64,000 nucleotides of DNA from Chryseobacterium aahli (GTDB taxonomy: Bacteria > Bacteroidota > Bacteroidia > Flavobacteriales > Weeksellaceae): contig NZ_JALDNB010000014.1 in NCBI RefSeq assembly GCF_022699665.1, forward strand, positions 62,001 through 126,000, in the 5' to 3' direction. The first letter of the stretch is position 1. The number at the start of each line of letters is the position of its first letter. The notes under the pieces were generated by a model. That model searched no databases, was not told the origin of the DNA, and saw only the letters and a list, made by a program, of their open reading frames with translations. The position numbers and the translations under genes are program-made. Shown one piece after another: positions 52,663-61,464 of this stretch.

Positions 52663-53694
52663 ATGATCAATTACGGATTATTGCCAGTTAATGACTCCAT
52701 CAAATTAAGCTTAATCATTGATAATCATAAACTACTCAGAATAAAAGTTGAAGAATGTCACGCGATCACTCCAAGTGGGTCAAGAATTGACATAGGAGCC
52801 GGAAGTTCTGAAGCGATTAATTTATCGATTCCATATCCGGAGGCGGCTTATGAAATAAAAGATAATGAGAGCGTAGTTTTAATGGCTTGCCTTTCGGTGA
52901 ACCATTTTAAAAGAACACCTTTTGGAGAACCTGATCCGGAAGAAAATCCACCAAGATATCCTTACACACAACCAGAATATTCACTAAATCTTGTTCCTCA
53001 AAATGAACTTAAAAATACTTTAGGATTTGGTACGGGTTATCTAACAATTGGGAAAATATTGGTCAATGCAGGTGAATCAAGAATTGATGAAGATTATATT
53101 CCGCCTTGTGTGAGTATTACAAGTTCAAAAAAATTGCAGGATTTATATGTGGAAATCGACCGTTTTTATGGACAGATTGAACTTTATGCCGTACAAATTG
53201 AACAAAAAATTCACGTTAAGAAACAGAACAATTCTTTAGCAGTGATGATGGGACTGATGGCAGATAAAACGCTTAACTATCTTGGTCAGGAGATCAACAG
53301 ATTCAGATGGCTTTCTCCACACACGCCTCCTGCAAATATGTTGTTGTCGGTTGTTGCTTTGGCAAGGGTGCTGAAAAACTTTATTGATGCAAGATCAGGA
53401 GCCGGAAAGGAAGAATTACTGAATTATTTTGCCGAATGGTGTAATGTAAGTCAGGGGCATTTTGAAACTATTTTCACAGACGTTATCAATACAGATTACA
53501 ATCATAATCATATGGATGTAACCATTGCAAAAGTGAAAATATTTATGAAAACGCTTGAAGATCTTTATTCAGTTCTCAACAGACTAGATTACATCGGTAA
53601 AAAACGAGACGGAAGCATCTTCGTTTCAGAAAATACAGATGACAGAGATTCTGTGATTCACGCAAAACGTAGCAGAACTTTTCTTGCAGATTAA
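52663..53694 (+). CDS. tssK: T6SS baseplate protein TssK, N-terminally truncated
   Basis: A 343-residue TssK. The chain begins INYGLLPVND, which in the family follows about 45 N-terminal residues; an ordinary start with the QHF motif is absent. In-frame codons read back to a stop at 52624-52626 and encode a residue string DAVGIHTS that still looks like TssK, so the gene has lost its 5' end. The remainder, ECHAITPSGSRIDIGAGSS through the C-terminal helical domain (LYAVQIEQKIHVKKQNNSL, EMMNSLE-like repeats), is complete. TssK links the T6SS baseplate to the membrane complex. The N-terminal part contacts TssF/TssG, so function is doubtful. Confidence 0.85.
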   Translation: MINYGLLPVNDSIKLSLIIDNHKLLRIKVEECHAITPSGSRIDIGAGSSEAINLSIPYPEAAYEIKDNESVVLMACLSVNHFKRTPFGEPDPEENPPRYPYTQPEYSLNLVPQNELKNTLGFGTGYLTIGKILVNAGESRIDEDYIPPCVSITSSKKLQDLYVEIDRFYGQIELYAVQIEQKIHVKKQNNSLAVMMGLMADKTLNYLGQEINRFRWLSPHTPPANMLLSVVALARVLKNFIDARSGAGKEELLNYFAEWCNVSQGHFETIFTDVINTDYNHNHMDVTIAKVKIFMKTLEDLYSVLNRLDYIGKKRDGSIFVSENTDDRDSVIHAKRSRTFLAD

Positions 53695-53725
53695 AATTAA
53701 TTAAAACACAAATATTACTTATTAT

Positions 53726-54238
53726 ATGGAAGTCCTTAATAAAAAAGAACGATCAAGAGCTTTTTCATTTTTCATCCTGTTTTTCGTTATTACTGTCATT
53801 GTATTGCTTATTGCCGTGTTTTTCAATGCCTATTTTCCTTTTAAAGAAAACAGTTTATTGAAAGCCGAAAATTCCAAAATGAAAAGAGAAATGGAAACTC
53901 AGGATAAGTTCTCTTTCCAATTGGAGAAAGTAAAGTCGGCGGTAGATTCAATAGGTGTTCCGGGGCAAAATGATTTCTTTAACGAAAAATTATCATTATC
54001 AATTCTTGCAGATATGTACAAGCAGCTTCCGAAAGACACACTGAAGAATAAAGTGATGTATAACAATACCATTATGACCTTTAAAGATCTTGTGGATGCT
54101 AAAAAACAAATCAAACAATTGTCTGGAAATCAAATGACAATGGATAGTCTTCAAACTATTAACAAAACATTGAAGGATGAGTATGACAAGATAAGAACAG
54201 ATCTTGATGTTTGTCGTCAATTGTATCAGGCTCAATAA
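53726..54238 (+). CDS. tssO: T6SSiii membrane protein TssO
   Basis: A 170-residue protein with one N-terminal membrane span (about 14-36, SFFILFFVITVIVLLIAVFF) and a periplasmic coiled-coil-like remainder with LLKAENSKMKREMET. It matches in size, layout and position the TssO protein, which is specific to the Bacteroidota T6SS and thought to replace the TssJLM membrane complex with TssN/P/Q. The stop overlaps the next start (TAATG). Confidence 0.75.
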   Translation: MEVLNKKERSRAFSFFILFFVITVIVLLIAVFFNAYFPFKENSLLKAENSKMKREMETQDKFSFQLEKVKSAVDSIGVPGQNDFFNEKLSLSILADMYKQLPKDTLKNKVMYNNTIMTFKDLVDAKKQIKQLSGNQMTMDSLQTINKTLKDEYDKIRTDLDVCRQLYQAQ

Positions 54239-54840
54239 TGATGAAAATGAGAAATTCAATATTCATTCTTTTTATTGTTCTCTTTGGAATGTTCCGTGTG
54301 GATGCTCAGGAGAAATCTGTTGCCGACAGTACAGATTCATCCTATGCAAGTTTTGACTGTGGAATAGTGCAGACTAAACAGAAACTAGATAAAAAACCAT
54401 TTGCAAGTACAACGCCTTTGCATCTGAGAGTGAACAACAGCGACTATGTGTACGCAACATTACAATTAGGTAAAAGGAAAAATAAAGTCTTTCTGTACAT
54501 CCAGATTTTAGATAAAAATGTATGTGTGAAAAAAGATAAGGTTTTAGATGTTTTTTTCAAAACAGGAGAGGTTGTCACTTACAAAAATGGTTTTTCATTG
54601 AATTGTGATGGTTTTTTTGCAAAACAGCTTAGTAAAAAAGAATTTGAAAAATTGAGGTTTAATGATATCGATTTAATCAAATTATACACTTACAAAAAGA
54701 ACTACGAATTGTACGTGAGCGAAGTTCAGAACAGCGATATCGATAATCAGCTGGATTGCTTATCTGCCTATAAAATCAAGAAGACTGACGAAGTAAAAAT
54801 CAAAAAGAAGAAAAAAAATGAGCCCGCTTCCGGAACTTAA
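54238..54840 (+). CDS. Exported T6SS-locus protein, possibly TssP
   Basis: About 200 residues with a signal peptide (FILFIVLFGMFRVDAQ) and a Lys-rich C-terminus. The mature part is all-beta with two Cys pairs (DCGIVQTKQKL, NVCVKKDKVLD, LNCDGFF, LDCLSAYK), which could form disulfides in the periplasm. Its position after tssO suggests a TssP-like periplasmic component, but I cannot confirm the family. The ATG at 54238 overlaps the tssO stop; an upstream start at 54211 lies in tssO. The 3' end overlaps the next gene by 23 bases. Confidence 0.5.
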   Translation: MMKMRNSIFILFIVLFGMFRVDAQEKSVADSTDSSYASFDCGIVQTKQKLDKKPFASTTPLHLRVNNSDYVYATLQLGKRKNKVFLYIQILDKNVCVKKDKVLDVFFKTGEVVTYKNGFSLNCDGFFAKQLSKKEFEKLRFNDIDLIKLYTYKKNYELYVSEVQNSDIDNQLDCLSAYKIKKTDEVKIKKKKKNEPASGT

Positions 54841-55507
54841 TCTCAATCTTGGAATGTCCAAAAGCTCTTCATCAACAGATAAAAGAGAAGAAATTGTGGT
54901 GCGAACCGATTCAGGATTTCGTAAGCATACTATTTCGATGATTATTTCGGATGAGGAAGTGGGAAAAGTTCATTTAAAAATAAATAATAAGGAAGTTGAA
55001 ATTCCTACTTATAAATTGACAGTTACTGATGATAAAACCAATGAAACAGAAGCTTATCAGGTGACAAGAGATACATTGAATTTTGTAAAAACGACCACTA
55101 AAAAAAGTATTTTTTCTTTCTTAGGAATTAAACGTTTTGACAAAACTTCTTTTTTATATGAAAATATAGCGTACGAACCGTTGCGTGAGAATATTGAAAA
55201 ATTTGATATTTCCAGACATCGAAGTCTTAATCAGGAGAAGCTTATTTACCAGCTTTCAGGTAACGGACAAAGTATAATGTTGTATTCGGGGAACATCAAT
55301 GAATTTGAAAAACCGGATGAAATTACTCAATACTTTATCATTGTTGATAATAATGATGGTCAAAGTTTTATCGGAGATATTTTGTATCGTGAGAAATTTT
55401 TAAAACTGACACCAAAAGTAGAATTGCAAATCATCAGAAGAAGCAAAGTGGCGAAGAATTTTGAATATGATGATAAGGGAAATATTAAGAGAACGATTTA
55501 TTTTTAG
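54818..55507 (+). CDS. T6SS-locus protein of unknown family
   Basis: A 229-residue soluble protein without signal or membrane span. It is beta-rich in the first half (SMIISDEEVGKVHLKINNKEVEIPTYKLTVTDD) and has an EKLIYQLSGNGQSIMLYSGNINEF stretch in the second half. It overlaps the preceding gene by 23 bases and ends 5 bases ahead of tssE, so it is co-translated with the T6SS genes. I do not recognise a family. A baseplate, cap or assembly role is possible only by position. Confidence 0.5.
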   Translation: MSPLPELNLNLGMSKSSSSTDKREEIVVRTDSGFRKHTISMIISDEEVGKVHLKINNKEVEIPTYKLTVTDDKTNETEAYQVTRDTLNFVKTTTKKSIFSFLGIKRFDKTSFLYENIAYEPLRENIEKFDISRHRSLNQEKLIYQLSGNGQSIMLYSGNINEFEKPDEITQYFIIVDNNDGQSFIGDILYREKFLKLTPKVELQIIRRSKVAKNFEYDDKGNIKRTIYF

Positions 55508-55512
55508 AAATA

Positions 55513-55941
55513 ATGAGAGGAATATACTATAAAATACCAATGGATTTCGAGTCAATCGTCAACAAAAAAGACGCTGAGAAAATCTCTATTGATAATTCCA
55601 TAAGTCAGCAGATTTTTTTGATTTCTACAACGGCTTTAGGAGAATGTAAGTTTGATGAAACCTTTGGTACAGAGATTTGGGAAATGGATTTTGATCTTCT
55701 TAAAACTGACAATAGTTTAAAAGAATTCATTGTTGGTTCTATGAAAAAATCAATTGTAATGCACGAAAAAAGATTGCTTTTGGAAGATGTAGAGGTTTCT
55801 GTAAAAGACCACAATCTGGGTACCATTGGAAAGAGAAGAATGAAAAAAAGAGTAGTAATCTCTGTAAAAGGACAGGTTTTGGAAACCAACAGACCTTTTC
55901 TTTTTCAAAATTCATTTTTTGTAGGACCTCTTTCGTATTAA
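55513..55941 (+). CDS. tssE: T6SS baseplate protein TssE (gp25-like)
   Basis: A 142-residue protein of the GPW/gp25 lysozyme-like baseplate family. Family features: SISQQIFLISTTALGECKFDETFGTEIWEMDF, where the phage gp25 domain has GE.xxxPxFG, and a C-terminal KRVVISVKGQVLETN strand pair. TssE starts sheath polymerisation at the baseplate. Just upstream of tssF, with 17 bases between. Confidence 0.85.
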   Translation: MRGIYYKIPMDFESIVNKKDAEKISIDNSISQQIFLISTTALGECKFDETFGTEIWEMDFDLLKTDNSLKEFIVGSMKKSIVMHEKRLLLEDVEVSVKDHNLGTIGKRRMKKRVVISVKGQVLETNRPFLFQNSFFVGPLSY

Positions 55942-55958
55942 AAAACACAAATCACAAA

Positions 55959-57785
55959 ATGAATCAGGAAAGAATAAAAGATAGAATATTAAGAAGAGCA
56001 GCAAGACTTTGGGGCTACAATGAGCTGGAAGCAGAAACTTCCTTTGATCCGATTGTAAGCTTGCTTCTTTCTGCAACCGCTTCAGAACTTGAAAAATTAG
56101 GTTTTGAGCTTGAGAGTTCACGTTCAAGAATCATAGAAAGGATTCTTGAAATTATGTTTCCGGAAGAAGTTTCCGGCGTGATTCCTTCAAGGTCTCTGAT
56201 TCAGGTTTTCCCTTTAGAAAATCAATCAAAAATATCTTTGTACAATCATTTTAAAACAAGCAAACGCATTCATAATGTATTCAATCCCGTTGAAAGTGGG
56301 AGCAAAGATGTCTTTTTTTGTCCGACTATTGAGGCGAAATTGACCACGGCAAAAGTAGAATACATCGCTTACGGAAACATTTTGAATCGGGTTGAGAGTT
56401 TTTTCTTTACAGATCATTTGTCAAAAGGAGAGCATCATATTCCGTCAGGTGAAATGTGGGTGGGAATCCATTGCAAAGACAAGACAGACCTTGAAAATTT
56501 GATGCTTTATATTGATATCAATAATAATTATCAAAAGGAATTATTTTTTTATTATCTAAAACAGGCGAAGATTTATTTCGGCGAAAAAGAATTTTCACTG
56601 AGCGAAGGTTATAATGTAGATCAGGGAAGCATTAATCTTGAAAATATTATTACAAAGAATTACTCGGATCTTGAACATATTTATACGGATGTCAATCAGT
56701 ATTACTTTTCCAATTTTTTCACTTTAAAAGAGAAATTATCTCATTCTGATAAGCCTCAAAATGAAGAGTTATTTGAAAAGTATTTTAATAACAATAAACT
56801 TTCAGAAGATAAAGATATTATTTGGCTGAAATTTAAATTTTCAGAAGCAGTTGTGAGCGAAGTATTGGAAAATGTGAGTGTTACGCTGAACTGCATTCCG
56901 GTTGTGAATGTTCACAATGTAAAATCTTATCACAGAGTTACTGGAAGACTTAATATCATTCCGATAAAGTCTGATGATTATTTTATGGATCTTGATTATG
57001 TTTCAGATGACAGAGGGCGACGATTTGATGTGAAAAATTATGAGGCAGAAAATAGTGGAATTTCAGCAGTTTTAAGAAAAGGCGGAGTTTCAAGATTTGA
57101 CCAGCGTGGAGCTTCAGAGCTGTTACAATATCTTTTGGAATTAATAAAAGATGAAACGGCCGCTTTTTCGGGAATCGGCGGAGATTCTGTAAAGGAAACT
57201 TTGAGACAAATTAATCAAAACGTTGCAGCATTGCATCAATTAGCAAAAGAAAAAAGTTTCTCACAAGCCAATAATCCGTATTTGGTCATTACTTCAGATT
57301 CTCAGGATTCAGAAGTTGCTTGTAATGTTTCATATTGGTTGACACTTGCACAGGAAGGGAGCGAGATAAAGCCTGCAACCATATTAACGGTAGAAGGCTC
57401 AAATGCTTTAGCATTAGACAAAACAGCGGTAATGATTAAACCTTCAACCGGAGGAAGGAAAAGCTTGTCGCCACAAGATAAAATTTTAGAATACAGAAAT
57501 TCATTGCTGACAAGAGGCAGAATTGTGACTGTGGCAGATATCAGAATTTTTGGATTAAATCATTTTAAAAGCACGATAAAAGATGTGGAAGTTTCTAAAG
57601 GAACAAAAAAAGAAGTTTCACTCAAAGGAGGATTTAGCAGAACTATTGACATTTTTTTAGTCAGAAACCCAGATGTAAAAGATTCGATTAAAGATTCGGA
57701 ATGGGAATATTTATGCGAAAGCTTTCTGCTGAAACTAAAAAATGCTTCTGCAAATATATATCCCTATAGGATTTTTGAAAAATAA
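55959..57785 (+). CDS. tssF: T6SS baseplate protein TssF
   Basis: A 608-residue baseplate wedge component. N-terminus with RRAARLWGYNELEAETSFDPIVSLLLSA (VasA family), ILEIMFPE, and later strands near RLNIIPIKSDDYFMDLDYVSDDRG and QRGASELLQYLLELIKDE. It partners TssG and TssK in the wedges. No tssG follows, although tssF and tssG are usually adjacent; it is followed by a hairpin and tssB. Confidence 0.9.
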   Translation: MNQERIKDRILRRAARLWGYNELEAETSFDPIVSLLLSATASELEKLGFELESSRSRIIERILEIMFPEEVSGVIPSRSLIQVFPLENQSKISLYNHFKTSKRIHNVFNPVESGSKDVFFCPTIEAKLTTAKVEYIAYGNILNRVESFFFTDHLSKGEHHIPSGEMWVGIHCKDKTDLENLMLYIDINNNYQKELFFYYLKQAKIYFGEKEFSLSEGYNVDQGSINLENIITKNYSDLEHIYTDVNQYYFSNFFTLKEKLSHSDKPQNEELFEKYFNNNKLSEDKDIIWLKFKFSEAVVSEVLENVSVTLNCIPVVNVHNVKSYHRVTGRLNIIPIKSDDYFMDLDYVSDDRGRRFDVKNYEAENSGISAVLRKGGVSRFDQRGASELLQYLLELIKDETAAFSGIGGDSVKETLRQINQNVAALHQLAKEKSFSQANNPYLVITSDSQDSEVACNVSYWLTLAQEGSEIKPATILTVEGSNALALDKTAVMIKPSTGGRKSLSPQDKILEYRNSLLTRGRIVTVADIRIFGLNHFKSTIKDVEVSKGTKKEVSLKGGFSRTIDIFLVRNPDVKDSIKDSEWEYLCESFLLKLKNASANIYPYRIFEK

Positions 57786-57811
57786 ATATCACTTAAAAAC
57801 TTTAAGATATT
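57785..57811. terminator. Hairpin between tssF and tssB
   Basis: CTTAAA/TTTAAG extended by AATAT/ATATT with one bulge (57785-57811). No T-run, so it may be a processing or pausing structure and not a terminator. Confidence 0.4.
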
Positions 57812-57849
57812 AACTAAACACATTTATTAACCCCTTTAAAAAAAACACT

Positions 57850-58314
57850 ATGTTAACAAACAAAGGAATTGGTGGGAATGAAGTTCCACTAGACGCAAGC
57901 GAGGCGATTTTCGAGATCCCTCAAAACAGAACGCTTTTAGCACAAAAACTGACGGCAGATGATCCTGTAAAACCTGAGTTGGTAGAAGGATTGAATACGA
58001 TTGACAAGGTTTTTGAGCATTTCAAGCCAGAAATTAAAGTAGATTTCGAAGATTCTGAAGGATCTGTGAAAATGGAAAACTTAAAATTCAAAAACTTAGG
58101 CGATTTCGGTACAAAAGGAATCACAGGTCAAAGTGGATTTTTAAGTGGATTGGAAACTGAAAAAGACCAGTATCAAAAGATCATCAAGCAATTAAAAACC
58201 AACAAAATTCTTAAGGCGGCCCTTGAAGATCCGGATGCTAAAAAAGGATTATTGGATACCCTTCAGTCATTGATCAAAGAATTGGAAAATAACAATACAA
58301 CACACAACAACTAA
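57850..58314 (+). CDS. tssB: T6SS sheath protein TssB (VipA)
   Basis: A 154-residue small sheath subunit. It has the TssB fold features PLDASEAIFEIPQNRTL, a DFEDSEGSVKMENLKFKNLGDFG middle and a coiled-coil end ETEKDQYQKIIKQLKTNKIL. With TssC it forms the contractile sheath. It lies 12 bases ahead of tssC. Confidence 0.9.
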   Translation: MLTNKGIGGNEVPLDASEAIFEIPQNRTLLAQKLTADDPVKPELVEGLNTIDKVFEHFKPEIKVDFEDSEGSVKMENLKFKNLGDFGTKGITGQSGFLSGLETEKDQYQKIIKQLKTNKILKAALEDPDAKKGLLDTLQSLIKELENNNTTHNN

Positions 58315-58325
58315 AAACACAAACT

Positions 58326-59693
58326 ATGGCAAAGCAAGAAGAATCAGTACAAGCAACTGGTGCTCCGGTATTGGAGCAGAAAAAAGGATCTGCATCCTTA
58401 GAAAGCAGCCTTAATAAATTAGCACGTTATGGTGGTTTCGATCTTTTGGAAACTTCCATTGAAGGCGTACAAAATATCAACCCGGACAGAAAGGCAAGAA
58501 GAAAAATCTTCCTTACAGAGTTGGCAAAAGAAAAAGAGAGAGAAACGCTTAAGAAAACTCTTGAACTTTGGGCAAATGTTATCAGTAAAAACGATTCGTT
58601 AACAGATATGGTTGCGAATTGCGAAGATCAAAGAAAATCTTCTGAAGATCTACTTTCTAAAAACTTGTCGAAAGCGGTTGATATCACAAGAGAATTGGAA
58701 GCTAATTACAGAACTGCAGCATTATTCTACAAAAATACAGAATCTGATAAAGTAAAAAATATCACGATTGTGAATGCGAATCTTGAGCAGTTGAAAGATA
58801 TTGATAATACAAGATTTATTGATACAATTCACGCTGAACTTTCTGACAACTATGACAGATTGGATCTTAAAAGCAACTATGGAATTCTTGTTATTCCAGG
58901 GTATTTGGGGTCGAATAAAGTTGTTGAAAAATGGGCAAAACTGGCTCACGAAAACAAAGTGATGTTGGTGACAGATTTCGAGCACCTTGATGAACCGGAT
59001 GATGTAATGGAAATGTTCGATCAGGCTTATTTGACGGGTGGTGATGTTTACAGAGCGAATGTTTTGATGACTTGTAATTGGTTGGTTGGAAGAGGAAGAT
59101 TCGAAGATATCAACGAAACTGAAGATCTATTTATCCCGCCTTCTGCAGCTTTAGCAGGAAAAATTTACCATACACTAATGTCTCAGGTTACTGCGGGTAA
59201 AAAGTTCGGAGGAATCAACGAAGTTGATGGTGTTAAATTCGATTTGAAGAAAAGTGAAATTGCCAACCTTGAAAACTTAGGACTTATCCCGATGGTAAAT
59301 GAATATGGGAAGGTAATGGCATTCTCTGGTAAAACATTATTCAACGGAGATAACTTAGGACTTCAGACTTATTCTGTGGTAAGAGTTTTCGATTATGTGA
59401 CCAAAGTTTTGATGGATTTCCTGAACAGAAGAGCATTTGAAAACTTCACGGCTGTTACCAGAAAAGAAATTATGAACCAAATCGTTCGTTTCCTTGACGG
59501 AATTACAGGTCCTGGTAAGCTTATTGAAAATTTTGAAATCAGAAAATTTGAGCAGGATCCTATACAAAAAGACAGAATTCATCTTGATATTCATATGAAA
59601 CCATATTTCCCGGCTAAAAACTTCCTAATCAAAATGGATGGTCATAAAGGTGACGACGGAAATGAGTGGGAAACAGAATACGAACAGAAGTAA
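58326..59693 (+). CDS. tssC: T6SS sheath protein TssC (VipB)
   Basis: A 455-residue large sheath subunit. Seen are GVQNINPDRKARRKIFL near residue 45, PGYLGSNKVVEKWAKLA in the domain 1/2 region, and a C-terminal GITGPGKLIENFEIRKF...IHLDIHMKPYFPAKNFLIKM. Length is typical. A strong terminator follows 100 bases later, so K to C form one unit. Confidence 0.93.
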   Translation: MAKQEESVQATGAPVLEQKKGSASLESSLNKLARYGGFDLLETSIEGVQNINPDRKARRKIFLTELAKEKERETLKKTLELWANVISKNDSLTDMVANCEDQRKSSEDLLSKNLSKAVDITRELEANYRTAALFYKNTESDKVKNITIVNANLEQLKDIDNTRFIDTIHAELSDNYDRLDLKSNYGILVIPGYLGSNKVVEKWAKLAHENKVMLVTDFEHLDEPDDVMEMFDQAYLTGGDVYRANVLMTCNWLVGRGRFEDINETEDLFIPPSAALAGKIYHTLMSQVTAGKKFGGINEVDGVKFDLKKSEIANLENLGLIPMVNEYGKVMAFSGKTLFNGDNLGLQTYSVVRVFDYVTKVLMDFLNRRAFENFTAVTRKEIMNQIVRFLDGITGPGKLIENFEIRKFEQDPIQKDRIHLDIHMKPYFPAKNFLIKMDGHKGDDGNEWETEYEQK

Positions 59694-59795
59694 AAAAACT
59701 GGATTTCAAACAAGGGAATAGAAGATAGTAAGGCTGTTTTCGTAATAATTTTAAATTATTTTTTCCTATTTGTTGTTCGTCATTTGTGATTTGGT

Positions 59796-59824
59796 ACGCG
59801 GGAAATTATTTCCCGCGTTTTTTT
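59796..59824 (+). terminator. Terminator of the tssK-tssC operon
   Basis: ACGCGGGAAA (59796-59805) pairs perfectly with TTTCCCGCGT (59809-59818) around TTA, with a T-run. 10-bp stem. Confidence 0.9.
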
Positions 59825-60295
59825 ATAGGTTTATTTGGACATTATTTAAAAGAAATATTGAATTTAAATTTTTCAACGATATGGTATTATTGAGTATTTA
59901 TCTTAAATTTTCATTTCTCTATTTTGAGATATATAATTTTGGTTAGATTGTCTATAAAATACAATGGGTATTTAAATGATAATTAAAATCAATTATTTGA
60001 CAATTATTGATAAAAATAAACAAAATATGTATTGATTTTTTAAATTGATTAAATCGGAATTAATTGTTGTAATAAGTTATTTTATATTGTTAAATTGTTA
60101 TTTTTTGATAAATTTTAAATAGTAAAATAGATTAAAATTTATTAAAAATTTATTTGTGTTATTGGAAATAATTTATACATTTGACGAAGATATATTCCCT
60201 TGTTGGTGATTGTAAAAGATATATAACAAAATGCAAAAGGGTATATTTCCATCATTGGTATTATTGAAATTTTAAACCTAAAATATATTTTTATT
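59825..60295. other. 470-base AT-rich region between tssC and the first hcp
   Basis: Highly AT-rich with no open frame of note. It holds the hcp promoter (60153-60183) and an imperfect hairpin in the leader: ATATATTCCCTT (60189-60200) and AAGGGTATAT (60237-60246). The upper part (59830-60150) has nothing else recognisable. Confidence 0.6.
60153..60183 (+). promoter_or_regulatory. Promoter of the hcp operon
   Basis: TTTG (60153-60156), 19 bases, TACATTTG (60176-60183). Excellent match; a leader of about 105 bases follows. Confidence 0.75.
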
Positions 60296-60682
60296 ATGTC
60301 ATTTAAAGCAAAATTCAAAGCCGCCGGAATCGAGCGCAACATCTTAGCTGTAGACTTCGGAATGTTACAGCAAACCGACCCAACGGGAAGACCATCTTCC
60401 ATCGCAAGAGGCGGTAAAATACACTTAACAGTTGAAGGGACAGGAGCAACCGATCTTTTTGAATGGATGACCAATTCATTTGAGAGAAAAGACGGGACCG
60501 TTACATTTGTCAAAAGAGACAGTGATGCAACGCTGAAAGAACTGAAGTTCAAAGAAGCTTACATTGTGAAATACACTGAGGATTTCGATTCTACAGGAGA
60601 AAATCCGTTGACGGAATCTTTCGTACTTTCTGCCAAAGAAATCGAAATGGGTAATGCTTCTCACAGAAACGAGTGGGTGTAA
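60296..60682 (+). CDS. tssD: T6SS tube protein TssD (Hcp), paralogue 1
   Basis: A 128-residue Hcp-like protein of the T6SSiii type: MSFKAKFKAAGIERNIL, DFGMLQQTDPTGRPSS, TVEGTGATDLFEWM and ENPLTESFVLSAKEIEMG. Hcp hexamers stack into the inner tube and carry small effectors. The first of three paralogues, with a structured spacer before the second. It is the product of its own promoter. It has no fused effector. Confidence 0.92.
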   Translation: MSFKAKFKAAGIERNILAVDFGMLQQTDPTGRPSSIARGGKIHLTVEGTGATDLFEWMTNSFERKDGTVTFVKRDSDATLKELKFKEAYIVKYTEDFDSTGENPLTESFVLSAKEIEMGNASHRNEWV

Positions 60683-60708
60683 TCTACAACTCTTAAAATC
60701 ATTTATTT

Positions 60709-60804
60709 TCATCGGTTTTATTTTTTCTAAACAATTCCATATTGTTCAGTTAGGGATTAAGATATTCATGTGAAATGATTATTTTCAATCCTTAACACCG
60801 ATGA
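60709..60804 (+). other. Folded spacer between hcp1 and hcp2
   Basis: Nested inverted repeats: outer TCATCGGT/ACCGATGA (60709-60716, 60797-60804), inner GTTAGGGATT/AATCCTTAAC (60749-60758, 60787-60796, one mismatch), and a smaller AACAAT/ATTGTT hairpin (60730-60746) on one side. An RNA with three helices is possible. No T-run follows, so it is not a simple terminator; it could set the ratio or stability of the two hcp messages. Confidence 0.5.
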
Positions 60805-60861
60805 ATAAATTGATTTAAAAACCAGTCAATTACAATTAATTAACACAAAAAAAAGAAAATT

Positions 60862-61257
60862 ATGTCATTTAAAGCAAAATTCAAAGTAGCAGGAAAGGAG
60901 TTCACTGCGCTTAACGTAACCTACGGCTTATTTCAGGAAACAGATGCAACAGGAAGACCGTCTACTGTAACAAGAGGAGGTAAGATTGATGTTGTAGTAG
61001 AAGGTACCAACTCAACAGAACTTTTTGAGTGGATGACCAACTCATTTGAAAGAAAGGACGGAAGTATTGTTTTTTATAAGAGAGACAGCGATGCTACCTT
61101 AAAGGAATTGAAATTTACTGAAGGATATTTGGTAAAACACAAAGAGAACTTCGATTCTACAGGTGAAAATCCATTGACTGAAACGTTTACTATCTCAGCT
61201 AGAAAAATTGAACTTGGAGGCGGTTTTTACGAAAATGAATGGCCTGGTTCTATGTAA
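60862..61257 (+). CDS. tssD: T6SS tube protein TssD (Hcp), paralogue 2
   Basis: A 131-residue paralogue very similar to the first (same MSFKAKFK start, QETDATGRPSTVTRGG, FEWMTNSFERKDGS, ENPLTETFTISARKIELGG) but with a different tail, FYENEWPGSM. A terminator follows. Confidence 0.92.
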   Translation: MSFKAKFKVAGKEFTALNVTYGLFQETDATGRPSTVTRGGKIDVVVEGTNSTELFEWMTNSFERKDGSIVFYKRDSDATLKELKFTEGYLVKHKENFDSTGENPLTETFTISARKIELGGGFYENEWPGSM

Positions 61258-61266
61258 ATTAATAAG

Positions 61267-61296
61267 AATGGGCAATAAAGCATTGCCCATTTTTTA
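61267..61296 (+). terminator. Terminator after hcp2
   Basis: AATGGGCAAT (61267-61276) pairs perfectly with ATTGCCCATT (61282-61291) and is followed by T-run. Confidence 0.88.
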
Positions 61297-61464
61297 GTTT
61301 TTCAGAGTAAAAAGTGTTGTTTTACCAGAAATGTAGATAATTAATATTCAGGATCAGATTTAGTTTTTATATCAATAACTGGATAGTGAGAACTGTTATC
61401 CTGAAACCAAGAATTATCAACCAAATAACTGTCAACCGACAACCACCAACTAACAACTACAACT

